Assembly: GCF_010500245.1 (NCBI RefSeq)
Contig: NZ_JAAGOX010000002.1
Span: 62,001-126,000, forward strand
DNA from: Ruegeria sp. PrR005
Lineage (GTDB): Bacteria; Pseudomonadota; Alphaproteobacteria; Rhodobacterales; Rhodobacteraceae
Length of the DNA: 64,000 nt
Reading direction: 5' to 3'
The notes under the pieces are model-generated. The model had not been told where the DNA came from. It was given only the letters and a program-made list of their open reading frames with translations, and did not search any database. This document shows, in pieces, positions 37,041 through 45,373 of this stretch. The translations under genes and the position numbers were made by a program. The first letter of the stretch is position 1; every line of letters begins with the position of its first letter.

Positions 37041-39935
37041 TTACGCTGCCCAGATCTTGCAGAGAGTTGCTTTGGTCTCCTGCATCTGGGTCACTGAATC
37101 GTAGCCATAGGTCTGGGCGGTGTTGGACGCTTCGCCCAGGACATAGGGATCGGCCCCGGCCGGATACTTCGACCTGAGATCGTCGCCCTGGAAGTGCCCG
37201 CCAAAATGGAAGGGCATGAAGGCCACGCCGGCACCGACCCTTTCGGTCAGCATCGCCATCACCTTGACCTTGCCGCCTTCGGGACCTTCGACCCAGACCT
37301 GCTGCCCATCGCGAATGCCCAGATTGTTGGCATCGCGGGGGTTGATCTCGACGAACATGTCCTGCTGCAACTCGGCCAGCCACGGGTTCGAACGCGTCTC
37401 GTCGCCGCCGCCCTCGTATTCGACCAATCGGCCCGAGGTCAGGATGATCGGATAATCCTTCGAGAAGTCATTCTTCTGGATCGACGCATAAAGCGTCGGC
37501 AGACGATAGAACTTGCGGTCCTCGTAGGTTGGATAATCCGCCACCAGATCGCGCCGGTTGGTGTAGAGCGGTTCACGGTGTACAGGGATCGGATCCGGGA
37601 AGGTCCAGACCACGGCACGAGCCTTGGCATTGCCGAAGGGCGCGCAGCCATGCTTGATCGCCACCCGCTGGATGCCGCCTGAAAGGTCGGTCTTCCAGTT
37701 GGTCTTTTCGGCCGCCACAGCATCGATCGCCGCACGTTCCTCAGGCGTCAGGTCGCCGTCCCAGCCCAGGTCCATCAGCATCTGCATGGTGAACTCAGGA
37801 TATCCGTCCTGGATCTCCGCACCCGGGTTCGACACGCCTTCGGCCAGAAGGTTGTCGCCATCCCGCTCGACCCCGAAACGTGCCCGGAAGCACAGACCGC
37901 CTTCGGCAACCGGCTTGGACATGTCATAGAGGTTGGGCGTACCCGGATGGCCCATCTCGGCGGTGCCCCAGCAGGGCCAGGGCAGGCCATAGTACTCGCC
38001 GTCGTTGGGACCGCCCACCGCTTGCAGCGTTGTCCTGTCGAACGTGTGCTGGTTGGCCATGTGGCTCTTGATCCGCTCGGGCGACTGGCCGGTATAGCCG
38101 ATTGTCCAAAGGCCCGAGTTGAACTCCCGTGTGATGCTCTCGACGTTGGGCGTTTCCGGGTCATCCATTTCGATGTTCCGGAACAGCCGGTCGGCCCAGC
38201 CGAACTTGTTGGCGAACTTGGCCATGATGACCTCGTCCGGCAGCGATTCGAACAGCGGATCGACAACCTTGTCGCGCCACTGGAGCGAACGGTTCGAGGC
38301 CGTGACCGAGCCGCGGGTTTCGAACTGTGTACAGGCCGGCAGCAGGTAAACTCCGTCGGTCCGGTCATGCATGACAGCCGAGACGGTCGGATAGGGGTCG
38401 ATCACGACAAGCATGTCGAGCTTTTCCATCGCCGTCTTCATTTCCGTGCCACGGGTCTGGCTGTTGGGCGCGTGCCCCCACAGTACCATGGCGCGGACGT
38501 TGTTGGGCTGGTCCATGTTCTCCGGGTTTTCCAGCACGCCGTCGATCCAACGGCTGACCGGAATACCGGTTTCCAGCATCAGCGACTTGTCCTTGCCGTC
38601 CTTGTCCTTGACGGTGGCGAACTGCGCCTTGAGCCAGTCCATGTCCTCGCCCCAGACCCGGCCCCAATGGCCCCAGGCACCAGCTGTCAGGCCATAGTAG
38701 CCCGGCAGGGTATGGCTGAGCACGCCAAGGTCGGTTGCCCCTTGCACGTTGTCATGGCCGCGGAAGATGTTCGTGCCACCTCCGCTCGTGCCCATGTTGC
38801 CCAGCGCCAGCTGGAGCACGCAATAGGCGCGGGTATTGTTGTTGCCATTGGTATGCTGAGTGCCGCCCATGCACCAGATCACGGTGCCGGGGCGGTTGTT
38901 GGCCATCTGCATCGCCACGCGGCGCAACTGGCTTCCGGGCACGCCAGTGACGCGTTCGGTCTCTTCGGGAGTCCATTTCGCGACTTCGGCACGGATCTGG
39001 TCCATGCCCCAGACGCGGGTGCGGATGAATTCCTTGTCTTCCCAGCCGTTTTCAAAGATGTGCCACAGGATGCCCCAGACCAGCGCCACGTCGGTGCCGG
39101 GCCGGAAGCGCACGTATTCATCGGCATGCGCGGCCGTGCGGGTGAAGCGCGGGTCGCAGACGATGAGCGGTGCGTTGTTCTGCTCCTTGGCCTTCAGAAC
39201 GTGCAACAGCGAGACGGGATGCGCCTCGGCCGGGTTGCCGCCAATGATGAAGATGGCCTTGGAATTATGGATGTCGTTGTAGCTGTTCGTCATCGCGCCG
39301 TAGCCCCAGGTGTTGGCAACACCTGCAACGGTCGTCGAGTGACAGATACGCGCCTGATGATCCACGTTGTTCGTGCCCCAATAGGCGGCGAACTTGCGGA
39401 ACAGATAGGCCTGTTCGTTATTGTGCTTGGCTGAGCCCAGCCAGTAGACGCTGTCAGGTCCGCTTTCATCACGGATCTTCATCATGCCGTCGCCGATCTC
39501 GTTGATCGCCTGTTCCCAGCTGATGCGCTTCCACTCGCCGCCCTCTTTCTTCATCGGGTACTTGAGGCGGCGTTCGCCATGGGCATGCTCGCGGACCGAG
39601 GCCCCCTTGGCGCAGTGGGCGCCCAGGTTGAACGGGCTGTCCCAGCCGGGCTCCTGCCCGACCCAGACGCCGCTCTTGACTTCGGCGATGACGGTACAGC
39701 CCACCGAACAATGGGTGCAGACCGATTTCACGGTCTCAACGGCGGATCCGGCTGCCGTCTGGGCGCTGGCCTGCGTCACGGTACCGCCCGTGGCGCTGAT
39801 CGCGGCAAGGCCGCCGATCGCCAGACCCGAACCGCGCAGGAACGCGCGGCGGTCGACATGGGTGTCGCCGACCTGAGACAGGATCGAAGTCCGCTGGGGG
39901 CGTCGCGCAACCCCGTTGGTCTTTTTCCTTAGCAT
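37041..39935 (-). CDS. fdhA: formate dehydrogenase alpha subunit (Mo/W-bis-MGD, Cys type)
   Basis: 964-residue catalytic subunit oxidising formate to CO2, exported folded by Tat (signal DRRAFLRGSGLAIGG, Arg29-Arg30). The N-terminal [4Fe-4S] cluster is bound by Cys73, 76, 80 and 108 (CTHCSVGC, GAHCAKG). The metal ligand is Cys198 next to His199 in DHQARICHSTTVAG, so this is a cysteine and not a selenocysteine enzyme. MGD-binding stretches include WLGSAKHNNEQAYLFRK, IIGGNPAEAHPVSLLHVLKA and the C-terminal molydopterin-binding domain (LTSGRLVEYEGGGDETRSNP). The nearby TupBCA suggests tungsten as the metal. Confidence 0.95.
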   Translation of the reverse strand: MLRKKTNGVARRPQRTSILSQVGDTHVDRRAFLRGSGLAIGGLAAISATGGTVTQASAQTAAGSAVETVKSVCTHCSVGCTVIAEVKSGVWVGQEPGWDSPFNLGAHCAKGASVREHAHGERRLKYPMKKEGGEWKRISWEQAINEIGDGMMKIRDESGPDSVYWLGSAKHNNEQAYLFRKFAAYWGTNNVDHQARICHSTTVAGVANTWGYGAMTNSYNDIHNSKAIFIIGGNPAEAHPVSLLHVLKAKEQNNAPLIVCDPRFTRTAAHADEYVRFRPGTDVALVWGILWHIFENGWEDKEFIRTRVWGMDQIRAEVAKWTPEETERVTGVPGSQLRRVAMQMANNRPGTVIWCMGGTQHTNGNNNTRAYCVLQLALGNMGTSGGGTNIFRGHDNVQGATDLGVLSHTLPGYYGLTAGAWGHWGRVWGEDMDWLKAQFATVKDKDGKDKSLMLETGIPVSRWIDGVLENPENMDQPNNVRAMVLWGHAPNSQTRGTEMKTAMEKLDMLVVIDPYPTVSAVMHDRTDGVYLLPACTQFETRGSVTASNRSLQWRDKVVDPLFESLPDEVIMAKFANKFGWADRLFRNIEMDDPETPNVESITREFNSGLWTIGYTGQSPERIKSHMANQHTFDRTTLQAVGGPNDGEYYGLPWPCWGTAEMGHPGTPNLYDMSKPVAEGGLCFRARFGVERDGDNLLAEGVSNPGAEIQDGYPEFTMQMLMDLGWDGDLTPEERAAIDAVAAEKTNWKTDLSGGIQRVAIKHGCAPFGNAKARAVVWTFPDPIPVHREPLYTNRRDLVADYPTYEDRKFYRLPTLYASIQKNDFSKDYPIILTSGRLVEYEGGGDETRSNPWLAELQQDMFVEINPRDANNLGIRDGQQVWVEGPEGGKVKVMAMLTERVGAGVAFMPFHFGGHFQGDDLRSKYPAGADPYVLGEASNTAQTYGYDSVTQMQETKATLCKIWAA

Positions 39936-40043
39936 CTTGTTCCTCCCGTGCTGGCCACGACCATCGTGGCTGGCTTGGTACTCTCCGAAACCGGTGTCAG
40001 GGCCTCACGCAACCGTCGACCGGGGGGTGACGGCGTCCGGTTT

Positions 40044-40232
40044 TCAGAACCGGGCGCTGTCGAGATAGGCGCGGGTATGCGCGGTGTCCTGAAGACGGGT
40101 TTCGTCCACGGGCAGGTCGGCGGCCTGAGCCTCGCCCCCGATGGCGGCTGCGGCCACCGCGGCGGGCGCGGCGGTGCCGGCCAGTTTCAGGAAGTCGCGG
40201 CGGGTTGCGCCTTCTTCCCTGGTCTTGCTCAT
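40044..40232 (-). CDS. small twin-arginine protein of formate dehydrogenase loci
   Basis: 62-residue protein with a Tat signal (ATRRDFLKLAGTAAPAAVAAAAIGG) and a short polar tail. The ATG at 40232 has AGGAGG at ideal distance; an in-frame start at 40250 is less likely. It is placed between the chaperone and the alpha subunit, as in other formate dehydrogenase loci, where a short Tat-target protein of this kind is a known companion of unclear function. Confidence 0.8.
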   Translation of the reverse strand: MSKTREEGATRRDFLKLAGTAAPAAVAAAAIGGEAQAADLPVDETRLQDTAHTRAYLDSARF

Positions 40233-40294
40233 GGGGTCCTCCTTTCCCATTTGCGGTTCTGGTATCCCGTTCGGGACACCGGCGAAAGGCGGCC

Positions 40295-40906
40295 TCAGGC
40301 CGCCGTCATCCGGAAGGCTTCGCGTTCGATCTCCATGAACACCCGGCCGGCAGAGCCGACCGAGGCATAGAGCACCGAATTTTCGGCGCCTTCCAAATCC
40401 GTGAAGAAATGACCGGCCCAGGGGCCGATATGTCGTGCCCAGAAGGTTTTCTGGTCGTCCAGCGTAGCCGGTTTCCCGAACCGCCCCACGATCATGCCTG
40501 CCATCATTTCCATCAGCGAGGCGATATTGTCCTCGGGCTCATAGACATTCTGGGCGCGGGTAATGCCGCGAGCGGCCATGTCCTGACGCAGCTGCGCCAG
40601 CGGTTTTTCGTTCAGGAACCCGGTGAGGTAGTAACTGGCGTAAGGCAGCAGCTCGCCCCGTCCGAGACCGATGAACAGCGCGTTGAACTCGCGTTCCGCC
40701 GCGGCGGGTTTCGTCACCCGGGCCACACGCGCCATTGAACCGATGGCTTGGCCCAGGTCCGACTCGTCGCCCGATAGCCCTGCCACCTGGTTGAGCAGAA
40801 TCTGGTCAGGCGGCGCGGCCAGGATCAGCCCCAGAAAATTGTAGAAATCCGCGCGCAGCCGGTCCTCTTCGCCGATTGTGGGATTTGCTGTGCTGGTCTG
40901 GGCCAT
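40295..40906 (-). CDS. TorD-family molecular chaperone
   Basis: 203-residue helical cytoplasmic protein of the TorD/DmsD family. It is expected to bind the Tat signal of the alpha subunit and hold it for cofactor insertion. Family features: RADFYNFLGLILAAPPDQ near the N-terminus, EFNALFIGLGRGELLPYASYYLTGFLNEKPLAQLRQDM, DNIASLMEMMAGMIVG and WARHIGPWAGHFFTDL. It is encoded just before the small Tat protein and the alpha subunit. Confidence 0.92.
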   Translation of the reverse strand: MAQTSTANPTIGEEDRLRADFYNFLGLILAAPPDQILLNQVAGLSGDESDLGQAIGSMARVARVTKPAAAEREFNALFIGLGRGELLPYASYYLTGFLNEKPLAQLRQDMAARGITRAQNVYEPEDNIASLMEMMAGMIVGRFGKPATLDDQKTFWARHIGPWAGHFFTDLEGAENSVLYASVGSAGRVFMEIEREAFRMTAA

Positions 40907-40909
40907 TCT

Positions 40910-41524
40910 TTATCCTTCGAACGAAAAACGCATGCGGCGCGGAGCGGGGAGGGCGGGCGCCTCGGGGTCCCGCAAGGGGACCACCTCGTTGTCCGCGTCG
41001 GCTGCGGAAGCAGCCTCCATCTCGGGCGGGGAGGTCTCGGCAAGAGCCAGCGGGACCTCTTCAACCTTGTCTGGTGCGGCGGCGGGCAGATCTTCCTCTT
41101 CGGGATCCTCTTCACCGTTGGCCTGGGCGGCCAGAGCCTCGATATGAGCGAGCATGCCCTTGCCGACCTGATAGGCGGTTTGCAGGTTCTCCACCACAAG
41201 CGCGGCATCCGTATAGTCCTCGCCATAGTCGACCAAACCGTCAACATTCGCCAATACCGGGTTCAGTCGCCAAAGGCGGCGCAAGGCTCGGCGGCGGAGC
41301 CGGTCGGGTACCAGATCCGACATGAACCGTGCAACGTCATCGCCGGGTTGCAGCGTATCCGGATCGGGCAGTTCAAGCCGTTCAAGAATTTCGTCGTCGC
41401 TCTCCTGCTCCAGCGCCGCTTGCGCCTGTGCGCGTGCCTCGGCGCTCTGCGCTGCGGCTTCGGCGTGCTCTTCGGCGACAACCGCCGCGCGCCGCCTTGT
41501 CCAGAAATCGCCGCTTGCGCTCAT
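40910..41524 (-). CDS. DUF3306-type protein
   Basis: 204-residue acidic cytoplasmic protein. The N-terminal SGDFWTRRRAAVVAEEHA is the mark of the DUF3306 family, followed by an Ala/Glu-rich helix. The core reads VARFMSDLVPDRLRRRALRRLWRLNPVLANVDGLVDYGEDYTD. The C-terminal about 60 residues are low-complexity acidic. Its ATG overlaps the stop of the DUF3305 gene. The pair occurs with formate dehydrogenase genes and is presumed to help maturation; the molecular role is unknown. Confidence 0.85.
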   Translation of the reverse strand: MSASGDFWTRRRAAVVAEEHAEAAAQSAEARAQAQAALEQESDDEILERLELPDPDTLQPGDDVARFMSDLVPDRLRRRALRRLWRLNPVLANVDGLVDYGEDYTDAALVVENLQTAYQVGKGMLAHIEALAAQANGEEDPEEEDLPAAAPDKVEEVPLALAETSPPEMEAASAADADNEVVPLRDPEAPALPAPRRMRFSFEG

Positions 41525-42081
41525 TGCACAACCCTCCGGCCCGGCGCGCGGTAGACGTCGCTTTCCTGGCGGATTCGTGCATCGCCGCGCCCGTCTTCGA
41601 CCAGATCGACCCGCTTGCGATCCCGCTTGCGTTTGACAAAGCCCTCGGCCTCGAAATGAGCCAGCGCGAAGTCCCGTACCCAGGCAATCAGGCCCGGGGT
41701 CATCGCAATCTTTTCGACGATGTCATCGGATGTGTCGGCATAGTCCTGGCCTTCATACGGTGACGCCGTCACCAGAACCGCGTCCAGCGGTCGGTCGGCC
41801 GCCTCACTCTCGCGCAGAACCAGGTAGATGGAAGGTGTCCCGTCGGCCAGATTGATCATGTACGCTTCGGCGTCCGAGGACCACAGCACCAGGGGCAGAG
41901 TGGCCGCATGGTATTCGACCGCCTCACCTTCGCGCCGCAATTCCGACCAGTCGGCTGGTCCCGCCCCCGGAAGAACAGCGACGGCGCGCCAGTTCCAGCG
42001 CGCCCAGCGGGTCACGCCCGGCGATTTGCGGACAACCACGCCCAGCGGCATTTCGATGCGATTGTTTGCGGCCTTCGCCAA
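41521..42081 (-). CDS. DUF3305-type protein, first gene of the formate dehydrogenase operon
   Basis: 186-residue cytoplasmic protein with the DUF3305 pattern: an early MPLGVVVRKSPGVTRWARWNWRAVAVLPGA, LVLWSSDAEAYMINLADGTPSIYLVLR in the middle, and VTASPYEGQDYADTSDDIVEKIAM. The C-terminus is basic (KRKRDRKRV). It is transcribed first in the roughly 9-kb operon that runs to the regulator at 32864. The ATG is followed upstream by a GGGGAGAG-rich stretch in the divergent promoter region. Confidence 0.85.
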   Translation of the reverse strand: MAKAANNRIEMPLGVVVRKSPGVTRWARWNWRAVAVLPGAGPADWSELRREGEAVEYHAATLPLVLWSSDAEAYMINLADGTPSIYLVLRESEAADRPLDAVLVTASPYEGQDYADTSDDIVEKIAMTPGLIAWVRDFALAHFEAEGFVKRKRDRKRVDLVEDGRGDARIRQESDVYRAPGRRVVQ

Positions 42082-42375
42082 ACGGTCCTCCCCGGAAAGC
42101 TCTCCCCTTCTTTCCGTCCGTCAAACTATGCGAGGTAAAAACACGTCTGCCAAGGCTTTTGACGTGATTGGCCCTGTTTTCTTACCACAAAAGATATAGT
42201 GAAGATGTATCTTTGTTTGGCCATCTTTGACCAGCTAGCGCGTTTGGTTTGTTGGCAAAGGGAAGATGTACAAATTTTTACCGTTGGCCATGCGGCCTTT
42301 ACCGAGCGCTCTGGCTGGGCCACATTCCACGACGGGAGAAGGAAGGTCCGCAGTACCGGATCGGATGGAGAGAGA
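42082..42375. promoter_or_regulatory. divergent promoter region between the formate dehydrogenase operon and the multi-cluster Fe-S gene
   Basis: 294 bp, AT-rich in the middle (42120-42290), with no gene supported. AGATA-N11-TATCT forms a spaced repeat at 42192-42212, and the octamer GAAGATGT occurs twice (42201 and about 42262). These are candidate sites for the operon-encoded HTH regulator; the evidence is weak. Confidence 0.4.
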
Positions 42376-44325
42376 ATGTCCAAGACTTTGATTCTGTGCG
42401 ATTGTGCCGGGTCCCAGAGCATTGATGCCGAGCGGATCTCTACGGCTTGCGGGGCCGGGTGTTCGCGCGTCTACCGGTCGCTTTGCACCACGGAACTGGA
42501 AAAGGCGGCGAATCTGCTTCAGTCCGGCGAGGCCATTATCGCCTGCGGACAGGAACAGGACGCGTTCACGGCCCTGGCTGAAGACCTGGGCGTCGAAACG
42601 CCCGGATCTGTCGATCTGCGGGACCGTGCGGGCTGGTCCGACCAGGGGGCACAGGCCGCCCCCAAGATGGCGGCGCTGGTGGCCGAGGCATTTATGCCGG
42701 TTCCGGTGACCCCGGCGGTGGATGTGCTCAGCGAGGGGGTATGCCTGATCGCCGGTCCTGCCCAAGCTGTCTGCGATCTGGCAGAGCGACTGTCAGGGGC
42801 ACTGGCGGTGACAGCCCTGATCACCGAAGGCGACCTGCCGATGACACGCGCCTATGACGTGGTGACCGGAAAACTGGTTCGGGTGCAAGGCGCCCTGGGC
42901 GGTTTCCGGTTGCGGATCGACGGGTTCCGTCAGATCCAACCCGGGGGGCGTGGGGCCTTTGAACTGACCGTGCCAAAGGATCGCGCCGTGTCAGAGTGTG
43001 ATATCGTGATCGACCTTACCGGCGGCACACCCATGGTTCCGGCCTGGGAGAAACGCGAAGGGTATCTGCGCGCCGATCCGCGCGACAGGCTGGCGGTCGA
43101 ACGCCTGGCGTTTGAGGCCGCGCAACTGACCGGGACATTCGAAAAACCGCTCTATATCCGGCTGAACGAAAGCCTGTGCGCCCATTCGCGGGCCGAACAG
43201 ACCGGCTGTTCGAATTGCCTCGATATCTGTCCGACCGGGGCGATCACACCGGCGGGCGATCACGTGTCCATCGATCCGATGGTGTGTGCAGGTTGCGGCG
43301 CCTGTGCGGCGCTGTGCCCCTCGACCGCGATCACCTATGAAGACCCCGCGCTTGCCACCCTCCTGGCGCGCATGCAGATCCTGGCGCGGACCTATCGCAA
43401 GGCGGGCGGCGCCGCGCCACGCCTGTTGGTTCATGACGCGCACGGGGCCGAGATGATCCGCCTCGCCGCTCGCTTCGGCCGGGGTTTGCCTGCGGATGTC
43501 ATCCCGTTGGAACTGAACGTTGTTTCCGGTTTCGGCCATGCCGAGATGCTGGCCGGTCTGGCGCATGGGTTTGCTTCGGTATCGGTCCTGTGCGGTCCGA
43601 GGACCGAGCGCGAGGCTCTGGACCGGGAACTGGCGCTGGCCGTGGCGATTGCAGGGCCGGGGCGGGTGAGCCTGCTTGATATGACCGACCCTGACGCCTT
43701 GTCCGAACATCTGTACATGGCGGAGGTCAAAGCACCGCTGGCGGATCCAGTGCTGCCGATGGGCAATCGCAGGCAGGTCACGCGGCTGGCGGCGCAGGCC
43801 CTGAACCCCGGCGGGCCGGTTCTGCCGCTGCCCGAGGCAGCACCCTATGGCGCGGTGGTGGTGAACACGGATGCCTGTACCCTGTGCCTCAGCTGCGTGT
43901 CGCTCTGCCCTTCGGGGGCGTTGATCGACAATCCGGACATGCCTCAGTTGAACTTTCAGGAGGACGCCTGCCTGCAATGCGGCATCTGCCGCAACATCTG
44001 CCCGGAACAGGCGATCACGCTCGAACCTCGGCTCGACCTGTCCGAAGCGGCGCTTGGCCAGCGCGTGCTGAACGAGGAAGAGCCGTTTGCCTGTATCGAA
44101 TGCGGCGCGCTCTTCGGCGTCCGCTCGACCGTCGAACGGATCATGGAGAAGCTCGCGGGCAAACACCCGATGTTCGCCGAAAGCGCGCAGGCGCGGATGA
44201 TCCAGATGTGCGACAATTGCCGGGTGGGTGCCCAGTTCCAGGCGACGGACAACCCGTTTGCCGCCAAGGAACGGCCGCGCACGGTCACTACCGAGGACTA
44301 TTTCAGCAGGCGCAAGGATCATTGA
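42376..44325 (+). CDS. multi-[4Fe-4S] cluster protein of the formate dehydrogenase region
   Basis: 649-residue cytoplasmic iron-sulfur protein. The N-terminus has CDCAGSQ and CGAGCSRVYRSLC. Ferredoxin-type groups are at about residues 278-322 (CSNCLDICPTGAI, CAGCGACAALCPSTAI) and about 500-551 (CTLCLSCVSLCPSGAL, CLQCGICRNICPEQAI). The C-terminus adds CIECGALFG and CDNC. Overall it resembles the HdrA/ferredoxin-like protein commonly annotated next to DUF3305/DUF3306. The start at 42376 follows GGAGAGAG; the frame is open from 42199 but that part covers the promoter. It may shuttle electrons for assembly or link formate oxidation to NAD(P)H; not established. Confidence 0.85.
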   Translation: MSKTLILCDCAGSQSIDAERISTACGAGCSRVYRSLCTTELEKAANLLQSGEAIIACGQEQDAFTALAEDLGVETPGSVDLRDRAGWSDQGAQAAPKMAALVAEAFMPVPVTPAVDVLSEGVCLIAGPAQAVCDLAERLSGALAVTALITEGDLPMTRAYDVVTGKLVRVQGALGGFRLRIDGFRQIQPGGRGAFELTVPKDRAVSECDIVIDLTGGTPMVPAWEKREGYLRADPRDRLAVERLAFEAAQLTGTFEKPLYIRLNESLCAHSRAEQTGCSNCLDICPTGAITPAGDHVSIDPMVCAGCGACAALCPSTAITYEDPALATLLARMQILARTYRKAGGAAPRLLVHDAHGAEMIRLAARFGRGLPADVIPLELNVVSGFGHAEMLAGLAHGFASVSVLCGPRTEREALDRELALAVAIAGPGRVSLLDMTDPDALSEHLYMAEVKAPLADPVLPMGNRRQVTRLAAQALNPGGPVLPLPEAAPYGAVVVNTDACTLCLSCVSLCPSGALIDNPDMPQLNFQEDACLQCGICRNICPEQAITLEPRLDLSEAALGQRVLNEEEPFACIECGALFGVRSTVERIMEKLAGKHPMFAESAQARMIQMCDNCRVGAQFQATDNPFAAKERPRTVTTEDYFSRRKDH

Positions 44326-44378
44326 CCCACGTCCTGTCTTCATTTCGCTGCAAATATTCCGGGATGTATCGTGAGGCG

Positions 44379-45107
44379 CTATTTCATGATCAGCGGCGCG
44401 CCCAGGTCTGCCGCGCCGGTTGCCGCGACAAAGGCAAGGATGGCCTCCAGCTCCTCTGGCGTCAGCGTCACCGGGTGGATTGGCGACGGGCGCTCGGCGT
44501 CAAAAGGCGCCGTGATGCCTTCGACCTGGGTAAAGGCGGGATGCGGGCGCAGAGCGTAGAAAGACTGAAACCGGCTGTCCCAATCGGACAGGGCGCGCAG
44601 CACGCCAAAGGACGGGGTAGAACCGATCCCTTTCATCCGGTTCTGCTCGCCAACCACATGACATCGCCCGCATTTTTCCAGCGACAATTGCGCGCCAACG
44701 GCCGCGTTGCCGTCAAACTGTGGCGCGGCTTCGGGTTCCGCTGTCTCGAAACTGGCGGAGTAAGCGGGGCCGTCCTGTGGCACGAAAGCTTCGATTGTCC
44801 GCTTGCCGATGTCGCTTTGCAACCAGTCCCGGAACCGTTCCTGCCGTTCCGACCCGTCGGTGCGAAGGAAGTAAACCACATCGCCGCGCCAGAAAACCGG
44901 CGCGTTGTCTGTTACGGTCGTCAGTTCCATCGGGCCTTCGGGGTCGATGATAACGCGAATTCCGGTCTTGAGCGAGAAGCGCGGCAGAATATGTTGCAGA
45001 AGACCCGAGCGTGCCACGGCCTCGGGGCTGGCCAGACCGATTGCCTCCTGCGCGGCGCAGGGGCTGGCGAAGGCGAGCAGGCTGAGGCACAAGAGGGCGT
45101 GTCGCAT
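44379..45107 (-). CDS. fusion of a truncated TupA-like domain with cytochrome c
   Basis: 242-residue periplasmic protein. The signal peptide is residues 1-19 (MRHALLCLSLLAFASPCAA). Residues about 28-52 (SPEAVARSGLLQHILPRF, then KTGIRVII) align with the start of TupA (STTSTQNSGLLDHILPAF, ESGIEVRVV). Residues about 92-116 (RFRDWLQSDIGKRTIEAF) align with the end of TupA (RFIDWLIGPEGQAAIASY). The middle 170 residues or so of TupA are missing and its TTST anion motif is replaced. A haem-binding domain with CGRCH follows to the C-terminus. It faces the multi-cluster gene and diverges from the Mrp operon. Probably an electron carrier or partner of the formate dehydrogenase. Confidence 0.8.
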   Translation of the reverse strand: MRHALLCLSLLAFASPCAAQEAIGLASPEAVARSGLLQHILPRFSLKTGIRVIIDPEGPMELTTVTDNAPVFWRGDVVYFLRTDGSERQERFRDWLQSDIGKRTIEAFVPQDGPAYSASFETAEPEAAPQFDGNAAVGAQLSLEKCGRCHVVGEQNRMKGIGSTPSFGVLRALSDWDSRFQSFYALRPHPAFTQVEGITAPFDAERPSPIHPVTLTPEELEAILAFVAATGAADLGAPLIMK

Positions 45108-45175
45108 GTTTCGCAGCGTAATGGCGGTGTGGGCGATGCGTCAATTGATGCGTGGAATACAGGAGAGACCGGCCC

Positions 45176-45373
45176 ATGAGCGGCGATTACAACATGTCGA
45201 TGCGCAAATTCCTCAAGCAGGTGGGCGTCACCAGCCAGCAGGCCATCGAGGAAGGCCTGCGCAAGGCCGGAACCCCCAAGGGCAAGGAATTCAAGGCAAA
45301 AATCGTCCTGACGGTCGAGGGGCTGGACGTTTCCCACGAGGTCACGGGCGTGATCCGGGACGGTGACGCATGA
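45176..45373 (+). CDS. small DUF6494-like protein
   Basis: 65-residue mostly helical protein (NMSMRKFLKQVGVTSQQAIEEGLRKA, then KGKEFKAKIVLTVEGLDVSHEVTGVI). The ATG at 45176 follows CAGGAGAG; a frame opening at 45152 is less likely. It overlaps the Mrp-type gene by ATGA. I recall this type as DUF6494, of unknown function, next to Mrp genes in alphaproteobacteria. Confidence 0.75.
   Translation: MSGDYNMSMRKFLKQVGVTSQQAIEEGLRKAGTPKGKEFKAKIVLTVEGLDVSHEVTGVIRDGDA

Noticed and set aside
37947-39434. 495-codon plus-strand open frame inside the formate dehydrogenase alpha gene
   Set aside because: Antisense shadow of an unmistakable catalytic subunit.
37041-39935. possible selenocysteine (in-frame TGA) in formate dehydrogenase
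   Set aside because: The frame is open throughout and the metal-ligand position reads Cys198 next to His199; no SECIS-like element is needed.
42192-42212. AGATA-N11-TATCT as ModE-type box
   Set aside because: The arms are only 5 bp and the spacing does not fit the ModE site as I know it; kept only as a weak regulatory candidate.
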